Assembly (NCBI GenBank): GCA_902786965.1
Contig: CADAEJ010000029.1
Span: forward strand, 1-34,857
Direction: 5' to 3'
DNA length: 34,857 nucleotides
DNA from: an uncultured Ruminococcus sp.
GTDB lineage: Bacteria > Bacillota > Clostridia > Oscillospirales > Ruminococcaceae
In this document: positions 14,694 through 21,228 of the stretch, piece by piece
Layout of the letters: the number at the start of each line of letters is the position of its first letter
How positions within the stretch are numbered: the stretch's first letter is position 1
Position numbers and translations under genes: made by a program
The notes under the pieces: generated by a model
Seen by the model: only the letters and a program-made list of their open reading frames with translations
What the model was told of the DNA's origin: nothing
Database searches by the model: none

Positions 14694-15359
14694 TCAGATA
14701 TAGTTCTTAGTTCTGTTAAGGTCGGTCTCAAGGTCGGGATAATCAGCCTTTAGATTCTCTAAAAGTGTCGGGATAAGCTCTTTGTTTTCTCTGACTTTCA
14801 AAAATTCATCGGTAGTAATGCCTACAAGTTGAACAAAATCAAGTCTGCCGTATATAGTATCTCTGCCCTTGACCTCTGTATCAGATGCAATAAGAAGAGC
14901 GGTTATCTTGCTTTCGGGCTTACTGAGATTTATCGACTGCGGATCCTTGGCGCTGCCTACATACTGTCCGGGCTCAAACCAGCTTTCATTGGTGAATGTA
15001 TATCTTGCGAGGTTGCTCATCATATTCATTGCCCATACGCAGTTATTCGGCTCGGTGTCTTTGAGCTTTATCGTCATTTCGTAGCCCCATTTGCTGAACT
15101 CGCCTCCGAAGCTTTCTTCGTCGTAATAAAGCTCGCTCATTCCGAAGGTTACAACGTGAGAATAGCCTTTTGGTGACGGATACGCGCTGAACCCGTCAAG
15201 ATACTCGTTGCCGCCGAACATAGCACGGCTTTGAATAGTTGTGCCGAAATGCTCGGGCTTGGTGTCACCGTACACCTCGGAAAAGGCAGCTTCGATCTCG
15301 TCCCAACCGGGTGCGAAATCTTCATCGTCTGCTTTTGCTTTGAACTCTTCAAGTGTCAT
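14694..15359 (-). CDS. Suppressor-of-fused (SUFU) domain protein
   Basis: A cytoplasmic protein of 221 residues that spans the bacterial SUFU domain: GWDEIEAAFSEVYGDTKPEHFGT at the start, LDGFSAYPSPKGYSHVVTFGMSELYYDEESFGGEFSKWGYE in the core (given here as segments), and ALLIASDTEVKGRDTIYG towards the end, then FVQLVGITTDE. Bacterial members are found as stand-alone genes and as putative immunity proteins beside polymorphic toxins; no toxin gene is adjacent here. It starts 16 bp after the M24 peptidase gene and precedes efp's promoter. Its function here is unknown. Confidence 0.85.
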   Translation of the reverse strand: MTLEEFKAKADDEDFAPGWDEIEAAFSEVYGDTKPEHFGTTIQSRAMFGGNEYLDGFSAYPSPKGYSHVVTFGMSELYYDEESFGGEFSKWGYEMTIKLKDTEPNNCVWAMNMMSNLARYTFTNESWFEPGQYVGSAKDPQSINLSKPESKITALLIASDTEVKGRDTIYGRLDFVQLVGITTDEFLKVRENKELIPTLLENLKADYPDLETDLNRTKNYI

Positions 15360-15375
15360 TGTTATTCTCCCCTTT

Positions 15376-16440
15376 TCAGATAATAATAAGTTGTTTTTCA
15401 GCCTTTGTCATGTTTTCACAGCCGCCATTTTTAACGACTACAAAATCCTCGATACGAACACCGAATTCACCCTCGATGTATATCCCGGGCTCTACTGTAA
15501 CTATTGAGTTTTCAAGCAGAATGTTATCTCTGCTCGGTGATGCATACGGCATTTCGTGTATTTCCATTCCCACACCGTGACCGAGCGAGTGCCCGAAGTT
15601 ATCACCATAGCCTTCATTAGAAATAATATCACGCGCTACAGCGTCAAGCTCTTTACCTGTCATACCTGCCTTGACTGCGCCTAAAGCCGCAAGCTGCGCG
15701 TTCAGCACAATATCGTAGACCTTGCGCATTTTATCGGTAGGCTCGCCTACACAGAAAGTCCTGGTCATATCGCTGTGATAGCCCTGTACGACTGCGCCGA
15801 AATCAAGCAGAACGAAATCACCCTGCTCGACAGCTTTTTCGCCGGGCACACCGTGAGGCAGCGAAGTATTCTTACCGCTGAGTGCTATTGTATCAAAAGA
15901 CAGCTCCTCTGCCCCGTGCGTAAGCATAAAGTGGTCAAGCTCGAGCTGTATCTCCTTTTCGGTCTTACCTACTCTTACATAATCAAGCATATGCTCAAAG
16001 CCTTTTTCGGCTATACGCTGCGCCTGTATCATCAATTCTATCTCTGATAGAGTTTTTACCATTCTTATACTGCGGATAAGCTTTGTAAAAGCGTTAGCTG
16101 ATGAAAGACCGACCTTCAGCGCACTTTTCATCGCAGTAAACTGCTCTACCGTACAAAACTCCGTATTTACCGCCGCAGTTTTGGCATTATGCTTTTTTAT
16201 AAGCTCGTTTATCTGGTGATAAAGTCTGTCCTGCAAAATAACCTCACAGCCCTTTGCGGTTGCTCTGGCTTTTTCGATATATCTGAAATCAATGATAAGA
16301 TATGCTTTATCCTTGAACACAACAAGTGTTCCGTCACTTGATTTCATACCTGTAAAGTATCTTCGGTTGACAGTATCGTTGATTATCCCGCAGTCGCAGA
16401 TATCACCAAGACTGTTCATAAGCTGCTCTAAATGTGTCAT
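15376..16440 (-). CDS. M24 family aminopeptidase (Xaa-Pro peptidase type)
   Basis: Removes N-terminal residues before proline or splits Xaa-Pro dipeptides. An N-terminal creatinase-like domain (1-125) precedes the pita-bread fold. The dimetal ligands are visible: Asp213 (LLDFGAVVQGYHSDMTRTF), Asp224, His288 (GHSLGHGVGMEIHEMP), Glu317 (TVEPGIYI) and Glu331 (RIEDFV). At 354 residues it is a normal bacterial PepP/PepQ homologue. Its ATG overlaps the stop of aroQ by 4 bp (coupled). The pairing of aroQ, this peptidase and efp in one stretch is common in Firmicutes. Confidence 0.92.
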   Translation of the reverse strand: MTHLEQLMNSLGDICDCGIINDTVNRRYFTGMKSSDGTLVVFKDKAYLIIDFRYIEKARATAKGCEVILQDRLYHQINELIKKHNAKTAAVNTEFCTVEQFTAMKSALKVGLSSANAFTKLIRSIRMVKTLSEIELMIQAQRIAEKGFEHMLDYVRVGKTEKEIQLELDHFMLTHGAEELSFDTIALSGKNTSLPHGVPGEKAVEQGDFVLLDFGAVVQGYHSDMTRTFCVGEPTDKMRKVYDIVLNAQLAALGAVKAGMTGKELDAVARDIISNEGYGDNFGHSLGHGVGMEIHEMPYASPSRDNILLENSIVTVEPGIYIEGEFGVRIEDFVVVKNGGCENMTKAEKQLIII

Positions 16441-16904
16441 TGTGCTTCGTTGCTCTCCTCTTTCTTCCAGCGGTAGTAGAGCGAATCTACGGCAAGAATA
16501 TACGAATACTTTCCAAAACCGCAGATAGAGCCTGCACAGACAGGTGCGATGACCGATTTAGCACGGAATTCATCTCTTGCATTTATATTGCTGATATGTA
16601 CCTCGATAACAGGTATCTTTATAGCAGCTATCGCATCTCTGATAGCATAGCTGTAGTGTGTATATGCACCTGCATTGATAATAACACCGTCAAAGGATTT
16701 CCTTGCAAGGTGGAGAGTATCTATTATCTCGCCCTCGCTGTTTGACTGAAAGACCTCACAATGAAACTGCTTTGAGATAGCGTGTTCGATTATATCATTG
16801 TTGATGCTTTCGTAGGTTTCATCACCGTATATACCCGGCTCACGCTCGCCAAGAAGATTAAGGTTCGGTCCGTGGATAACAAGTATCTTTTTCACTCTGC
16901 TCAC
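16437..16904 (-). CDS. aroQ: 3-dehydroquinate dehydratase, type II
   Basis: Third step of the shikimate pathway, 3-dehydroquinate to 3-dehydroshikimate. The type II fold is clear: VIHGPNLNLLGEREPGIYG (N-terminal signature with catalytic Tyr and Arg), FQSNSEGEIID, VIINAGAYTHYSYAIRDA and IEVHISNINARDEFRAKSVI with the catalytic His. The length of 155 is slightly above the usual 140-150 because of a lysine/glutamate-rich tail. It lies 3 bp after the TIM-barrel gene and overlaps the peptidase gene by 4 bp. Confidence 0.95.
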   Translation of the reverse strand: MSRVKKILVIHGPNLNLLGEREPGIYGDETYESINNDIIEHAISKQFHCEVFQSNSEGEIIDTLHLARKSFDGVIINAGAYTHYSYAIRDAIAAIKIPVIEVHISNINARDEFRAKSVIAPVCAGSICGFGKYSYILAVDSLYYRWKKEESNEAQ

Positions 16905-16907
16905 TCC

Positions 16908-17765
16908 TTATTTTACTGATAGATAGTAGTTTTTCATCGTTAATGCGTCTTTATCCTGTGTTCCTGCGCTTTCACATACAAATATCGGGGAAAGATTCTT
17001 TTTTGCAACGATCTCCATAAGCGGCTCGTAGTCTGGACCAAAGCCCTGGTTATCATCAAAGGTAAGGTGCTTTTTTTCTCCGCCGGGCTCGGTGAACATT
17101 ATTTTTGAGAAATGGCTGTGAAAGATCTTTGTTCTGTCAGAACCGATAGCGTTTTCCATTTCGCTGATGATCTTCTCATACTCTGCCTTGCCTTTTATGC
17201 AGCCGAACTCTCTTGCGTTGAGGTGCCCGAAGTCAACACACGGCAAAAATGTCTCATCAAGCTTGCAAAGCTCCAAAACCTCAGTCAGATCACCAAGCTG
17301 ATTGACCTTTCCCATTGTTTCGGGACAGAAAATAATATCCTCAAAACCCTGTTCAACGGCAGCTTTTCTTGCCCTTGTGATGGTATCCTTTGCAAGTTCA
17401 AGAGCTTCTTGTCTGCTTATTTTTGCACACGAACCCGAGTGAATGACTATTCTTTGAGCGCCAAGCCTTTTGGCTGCATCGCAGGACTGAAGGATATAGT
17501 TTATACTGTTATCGCGCTTTTCGGGCTCTATGCTTGAAAGGGATATAAAATACGGCGCGTGCAGCGAGAGCGAAATATGATGCTCTTCCGCCTTATCACG
17601 AAGCGCAAAGGCAGTCTTGTCTGTTACTCTGACTCCCCTGCCGCATTGATATTCATAGTGGTCAAGTCCCATGCTTTCAAGATAAGCCGGTGCTTGTATT
17701 GTTGATGATTTATATTTTGCGGAAAAGCTGTCGCTGTTTCCAGCAGGTCCGAATCTTGCAGGCAT
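16908..17765 (-). CDS. Nfo-like TIM-barrel protein (AP endonuclease family 2/sugar phosphate isomerase fold)
   Basis: The 285-residue frame starts at MPARFGPAGNSDSF. An open frame continues upstream into yqeG, but AGGAGTG 7 nt before the ATG at 17765 sets the start. The metal-site pattern resembles endonuclease IV: His69 (LSLHAPYF), His109 (VIHSGS), Glu149 (CPETMGK), Asp178 and His181 (VDFGHLNAR), His216 (FHSHFSK), His233 and Glu265 (VCESAG). The Asp two residues before the last His, as in the DxH of Nfo, is Lys here. It may be an abasic-site nuclease or a sugar isomerase; the Nfo reading is favoured but unproven. It follows yqeG by 4 bp. Confidence 0.78.
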   Translation of the reverse strand: MPARFGPAGNSDSFSAKYKSSTIQAPAYLESMGLDHYEYQCGRGVRVTDKTAFALRDKAEEHHISLSLHAPYFISLSSIEPEKRDNSINYILQSCDAAKRLGAQRIVIHSGSCAKISRQEALELAKDTITRARKAAVEQGFEDIIFCPETMGKVNQLGDLTEVLELCKLDETFLPCVDFGHLNAREFGCIKGKAEYEKIISEMENAIGSDRTKIFHSHFSKIMFTEPGGEKKHLTFDDNQGFGPDYEPLMEIVAKKNLSPIFVCESAGTQDKDALTMKNYYLSVK

Positions 17766-17769
17766 TATA

Positions 17770-18267
17770 TCACTCCTTGATAATTCTTTTTCTGCTTGGC
17801 AGAAGCGGTTTTTCGATCGTTCGCTTGAACCTGAACGGCAAGCTTGTTTCGGGCTCCAGCGGATAAACAAAACAGGAACGTATACCTGCAAGGTTAGCGC
17901 CCATAATATCTGTAAATATCTGGTCGCCGATAGCAGCGATATCGCACTTCTCAAAGCCCATTCTTCTGACCGCTTCATTTATGCCGTAGGTAAGTGGTTT
18001 TCTGCCATTGGCAACATATTCAAGATCAAGCAGCTGCGCAAACGGCTCTACCCTCGGCGGTTTGTTATTTGAAACGATAATAAGCTTTATTCCTGCCTTT
18101 TTAACGCGTGCGAGCCAATCCATACTTGATTGCGGCGGCACGGGATTGTTGTGCGTAGTAAGTGTATTGTCTATGTCAAGTACAATACCTTTAATATGCT
18201 TTCGCTTTAAGAATTTAGGCGTTATACCTGTTATGTCATTAAAAACATATGTAGGTCTGAATATCAT
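17770..18267 (-). CDS. YqeG family HAD IIIA-type phosphatase
   Basis: A small HAD phosphatase of the YqeG family. In the 165-residue frame the DxDxT motif is GIVLDIDNTLTTH (Asp31, Asp33), motif II is LIIVSNNK, and the later acidic motif is AAIGDQIFTDIMGANLAG. The frame could begin 18 codons earlier at 18321, but those codons lie inside the rpsU terminator hairpin, and AGGAGAG sits 5 nt before the ATG at 18267. The Nfo-like gene and aroQ follow closely. The substrate is unknown; in other Firmicutes YqeG genes lie near aroE and nadD homologues. Confidence 0.9.
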   Translation of the reverse strand: MIFRPTYVFNDITGITPKFLKRKHIKGIVLDIDNTLTTHNNPVPPQSSMDWLARVKKAGIKLIIVSNNKPPRVEPFAQLLDLEYVANGRKPLTYGINEAVRRMGFEKCDIAAIGDQIFTDIMGANLAGIRSCFVYPLEPETSLPFRFKRTIEKPLLPSRKRIIKE

Positions 18268-18285
18268 TAAAACTCTCCTGACTAA

Positions 18286-18315
18286 ACAAAAAACGGGCAC
18301 AAATATGCCCGTTTT
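18286..18315 (-). terminator. Intrinsic terminator after rpsU
   Basis: Stem AAAACGGGCA/TGCCCGTTTT with a 6-nt loop, followed by a T-rich run on the minus strand. It begins 9 bp after the rpsU stop. Some read-through may feed yqeG, since no separate promoter is obvious. Confidence 0.88.
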
Positions 18316-18323
18316 GATCAATA

Positions 18324-18497
18324 TTAGTATTTACGCTTACGAGCAGCTTCAGACTTCTTCTTACGCTTTACTGAAGGCTTTTCGTAGTGTTCTCTCTTAC
18401 GAACCTCAGCAATAACGCCGTCTCTTGCGCAAGATCTCTTAAAGCGCTTGAGTGCTGTATCCAAAGTTTCGTTTTTACCAACACGAATTTCTGCCAA
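18324..18497 (-). CDS. rpsU: 30S ribosomal protein S21
   Basis: A 57-residue basic protein beginning (M)[18 protein letters not shown] and ending [12 protein letters not shown], the full S21 pattern; it assists mRNA start-site recognition in the 30S subunit. The start codon is TTG at 18497, with GGGAGGG 7 nt upstream (18511-18505). A longer open frame exists upstream but is the structured leader, not S21 sequence. It is transcribed from the promoter at 18686-18714 and ends at a strong terminator, so it is largely its own unit. The TTG start and long leader point to tight translational control. Confidence 0.96.
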   Translation of the reverse strand: MAEIRVGKNETLDTALKRFKRSCARDGVIAEVRKREHYEKPSVKRKKKSEAARKRKY

Positions 18498-18679
18498 AAC
18501 TATTCCCTCCCTTTGCCACCTTTGACAGAGGTAATAAGTATAGGTCATTTCGTAAAGCAAGGTGATAGTGAAGGCGTTCGCTTTTGCAAACACAAAACGG
18601 ATACCGTTTCTTTCAAACGTCGCTGTTACGACCACTCTGTCTGATTACACTTACGAAATCATCATACCTGTACAATTAC
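18498..18679 (-). ncRNA. Structured 5' leader of rpsU (candidate autoregulatory RNA)
   Basis: About 182 nt lie between the predicted transcription start and the TTG start codon. An outer 9-bp stem ATTTCGTAA (18659-18651) pairs with TTACGAAAT (18555-18547). It encloses three hairpins: GTCG/CGAC (about 18632-18619), AAACGG-TAT-CCGTTT (about 18609-18595) and GTTTGC-AAAA-GCGAAC. A further 7-bp match, GACAGAG (18641-18635) with CTCTGTC (18530-18524), would make a pseudoknot across the outer stem. Another possible pair is CACCTT with AAGGTG just before the ribosome site. Known ribosomal-protein leaders use such folds for feedback; no named family was recognised. Confidence 0.55.
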
Positions 18680-18685
18680 AATGTA

Positions 18686-18714
18686 ATTATACAACATATT
18701 GCATATAAAGTCAA
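18686..18714 (-). promoter_or_regulatory. Strong sigma-A promoter for rpsU
   Basis: On the minus strand TTGACT (18714-18709), 17 bp, TATAAT (18691-18686). Predicted start near 18679. The AT-rich stretch upstream (18715-18780) could act as an UP-like element. Confidence 0.88.
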
Positions 18715-18804
18715 GTGGTTTTTTAATGTTTTTTTCACAAAATTTCATATTTTTTATTAACACGCCATAATACATAATAATCATTACTTACTGTTCGCGC
18801 CGTG

Positions 18805-19263
18805 TCAGATATCTTTTCTCATTTCGTCATAGCACAGAAAATCGCCGTTTTCCGCAATGACTGTATGGTAATCGGTCTCGATATATCCGCGTTTTCTGTA
18901 TATATTCTTAGCAGGGAGAGATGCGTCAAGAACTACCTCGTGATAATCCTGGGCAATAACGATCTCGGCGTGATCCATAAGCGACCTGCCGTAGCCCTTG
19001 TGCTGATGCTCGGGAAGGACAAAAAGGCGCTTTATCTCATTGCCGTCAACGGTTACTGTGCCGACGTATTCATCATTGTCAAGCTGAAGGATATACACCT
19101 TTCCTGCTTTTATGTCATCGATTATGCGTTCATCGGTATGGTGCTGAAGAAAATAATCGACCGCACCTGCGGGATAGTATTTTGGGTAGACCTCAGTAAT
19201 AGTTTTCTGCGTGATCTCCTTTACAAAACTGAATTCATTAAGCTCTGCCTGTGATATCCTCAT
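18805..19263 (-). CDS. GNAT family N-acetyltransferase
   Basis: A 152-residue acetyl-CoA-dependent acyltransferase. The acetyl-CoA pyrophosphate loop is RLFVLPEHQHKGYGRSLM (about 82-99, the Q-x-x-G-x-G pattern), preceded by VGTVTVDGNEIKRLFV and followed by NIYRKRGYIET. The frame stays open to 19344, but GGAGGG 7 nt before the ATG at 19263 and the loss of fold similarity upstream set the start. It lies 20 bp after the zinc-ribbon gene. The substrate is unknown. Confidence 0.87.
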   Translation of the reverse strand: MRISQAELNEFSFVKEITQKTITEVYPKYYPAGAVDYFLQHHTDERIIDDIKAGKVYILQLDNDEYVGTVTVDGNEIKRLFVLPEHQHKGYGRSLMDHAEIVIAQDYHEVVLDASLPAKNIYRKRGYIETDYHTVIAENGDFLCYDEMRKDI

Positions 19264-19283
19264 TTTTATCCCTCCGTTAAATT

Positions 19284-19796
19284 TCAGACTTTTTTGCTTC
19301 CGCACTCGTGGCAGAATGCAGACCCATTGACCTGCGCACCGCAATTATTGCACACCCAGCTTTCCTGCTCCCCTTCTGCTTCAGCGGTATTGCTAACAGC
19401 TCTTGGATTTCTTGCGCCGCAGGTAAAACAGTACAAACCGCCTTTTACCTCACAGCCGCATCTTGGGCATACCCAAGGAACGTTATCACAAGTATATCCT
19501 GCCGATGAATTGTCGTCAGACCTAAAAGGCGGCTCACACATCATACCCCGCGCAGGCATCTGGTTGGGGTATGGATACGGGTAAGGAAAGCTCGGCTGAA
19601 CAAAATTCGGCGGCAGAATAACAGGCGCTTTATTATCACTATCATTGGAGGTCACACTTGGATCGCCGCCGGAACTATGCGCGGCTGTGCTGTTTTTGAC
19701 ATATCCCGGTTTTACCCAGCCGCATTCACTGCAAATGCAGCCTGTATTCTCATGACCGCAGATCTGACAGACCCAAATATCGTTGCTTTGTGACAT
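19284..19796 (-). CDS. Triple zinc-ribbon protein
   Basis: 170 residues with three paired-CxxC zinc ribbons: CQICGHENTGCICSECGW (about 10-27), CPRCGCEVKGGLYCFTCGAR (about 108-127) and CNNCGAQVNGSAFCHECGSK (about 148-167). Ribbons two and three share the WVCxxCG spacing and look like internal duplicates. The middle (about 35-95) is low-complexity, rich in Ser, Asp, Pro and Tyr. There is no signal peptide or membrane helix. Function is unknown; the ribbon array suggests protein or nucleic-acid contact. Ribosome site GGAGGCG lies 7 nt before the ATG. Confidence 0.82.
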   Translation of the reverse strand: MSQSNDIWVCQICGHENTGCICSECGWVKPGYVKNSTAAHSSGGDPSVTSNDSDNKAPVILPPNFVQPSFPYPYPYPNQMPARGMMCEPPFRSDDNSSAGYTCDNVPWVCPRCGCEVKGGLYCFTCGARNPRAVSNTAEAEGEQESWVCNNCGAQVNGSAFCHECGSKKV

Positions 19797-19819
19797 GATA
19801 TCGCCTCCTGTTGTAACTG

Positions 19820-21172
19820 TTATTCATCGTTCATTTTCTTTAGCTCTGAATATGCAAAAGGTATTGCGAGGACCATAGAACATACATCTGCTGCCGCCTG
19901 TGCGCATTCAACTCCCGTTAATCCGAATAATGAAGAGAAGGCAAACAGCAGCGGAATAAAGAATATACCGCTTCGTGCAGATGAGGAGATCGAAGCCTTA
20001 ATGCCAGCACCTATGCTTTGCAGCATCATGTTTGTCATAACGATCCCACTCATAAGCGGTAATGTTACCGCTTGAAACCTCAGCGCTTTTGAGCCTATGG
20101 CAATAACATCGGGATCATCTCTGAAATATGATACTATCTGTGGGGCAAAAACAAAGCAGGCCGCTGCTACAACGATAAGGAACAAGGTCCCGTATTTCAG
20201 GCAGAAGAAATAGCCTTGTTTTACGCGCTTTTTCAGATTTGCGCCATAATTGAATGAGCAGACAGGCTGATAGCCCTGACCGAATCCGATGAGTGCGGAA
20301 GATACGAGCATCAGCGTTCTGGTTGCTACCGACATACCTGCGATAGCTGCGTCGCCGCCGAATTCTCCTGCGATCTTGTTGAGCATTATAGTAGCCAGCG
20401 CAGCAAGCCCCTGCCTGAAAAGCGATGGGATGCCTCCGTTGATGATCTCAAGAATATAGTGCTTGTTGATCTTTATATTCTTGAATCTGATATGTATGTT
20501 TACTCCCTGTTTGCTGCCTATCATAAGTACGATAAAGCTGATGATCTGTCCGCTGACTGTTGCAAGTGCAGCACCGCTGACACCGAGATCAAATACGAAT
20601 ATAAACAACGGGTCAAGAGCGATATTGGCGATCGCTCCTGCGAGAAGACCGAACATCGCATAAATAGCGCTGCCCTGAAAACGAAGCTGGTTGTTTATAA
20701 CGAACTGGCCTGTCATAAACGGCGCACCAAGAAGGATTATCCGCATATAATTCTTGGTGTCTGCAAGCGTGGTCTCGGTGGCACCCAGCATATCTGATAT
20801 CGGCTCGACAAGGAATATACCAACAAGCGCGATAAGTGTACCGATGATAAGTGACAAAGCAAATCCTGTTGATGCGACTTCATTTGCCTGTTTGGTGTCA
20901 TTTGCGCCAAGCATTCTTGCAAGGTAGTTGCCCGAACCCTGTCCGCACATAAACCCTATAGCCTGAATTATAGCCATTACCGAGAAAACTATACCGACTG
21001 CTGCGGTAGCCTCTGTCGATATTTTACCGACAAAGAATGTATCGGCAGAATTATATATTCCCGTAACGAGCATACTTATTATAGTCGGTACAGAAAGCTT
21101 CAGGATAAGCTTTGGAACGGGCGTTTGCGTCATATAGATATAACGCTGTGACCTTTCATCTGTATTTGTCAA
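19820..21172 (-). CDS. MATE family multidrug/toxin efflux transporter
   Basis: A 12-helix membrane exporter driven by sodium or proton, with two six-helix halves. Signature segments are PVPKLILKLSVPTIISMLVTGIYNSADTFFVG (split here: the N-terminal VPTIISML and IYNSADTFFVG), GQGSGNYLARMLGAN, the mid-protein GIPSLFRQGLAALATIMLN, and GFGQGYQPVCSFNYGAN. The frame opens with GTG at 21205, inside an inverted repeat. The TTG at 21172, with AGAGGT 7 nt upstream, is the better start (about 450 residues). It lies downstream of leuS by 57 bp. Its substrate is unknown. Confidence 0.9.
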   Translation of the reverse strand: MTNTDERSQRYIYMTQTPVPKLILKLSVPTIISMLVTGIYNSADTFFVGKISTEATAAVGIVFSVMAIIQAIGFMCGQGSGNYLARMLGANDTKQANEVASTGFALSLIIGTLIALVGIFLVEPISDMLGATETTLADTKNYMRIILLGAPFMTGQFVINNQLRFQGSAIYAMFGLLAGAIANIALDPLFIFVFDLGVSGAALATVSGQIISFIVLMIGSKQGVNIHIRFKNIKINKHYILEIINGGIPSLFRQGLAALATIMLNKIAGEFGGDAAIAGMSVATRTLMLVSSALIGFGQGYQPVCSFNYGANLKKRVKQGYFFCLKYGTLFLIVVAAACFVFAPQIVSYFRDDPDVIAIGSKALRFQAVTLPLMSGIVMTNMMLQSIGAGIKASISSSARSGIFFIPLLFAFSSLFGLTGVECAQAAADVCSMVLAIPFAYSELKKMNDE

Positions 21173-21195
21173 AAGAATTACCTCTTTGCTTAAAG

Positions 21196-21224
21196 CAAAT
21201 GTCACCCGTGCAGAGTGACATTTG
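21196..21224. repeat. Inverted repeat between leuS and the MATE gene
   Basis: A perfect 10-bp stem CAAATGTCAC/GTGACATTTG with a 9-nt loop, right after the leuS stop. A second short palindrome, TTTGCTT-AAGCAAA (about 21185-21199), overlaps one arm and lies just before the MATE ribosome site. No T run follows on the minus strand, so it is not a standard terminator; it could be an operator, mRNA-stabilising hairpin or ribosome-site control. Confidence 0.5.
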
Positions 21225-21228
21225 ATGA

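Noticed and set aside
16908-17978. Longer 356-residue form of the Nfo-like protein
   Set aside because: The extra 71 residues overlap yqeG in another frame and resemble no TIM-barrel start; AGGAGTG marks the ATG at 17765.
17770-18321. 183-residue form of YqeG
   Set aside because: The first 18 codons are the rpsU terminator hairpin read as protein; AGGAGAG precedes the ATG at 18267.
18324-18635. 103-residue S21 with an N-terminal extension
   Set aside because: The extension is the translated structured leader. S21 homology begins exactly at the TTG at 18497, preceded by GGGAGGG.
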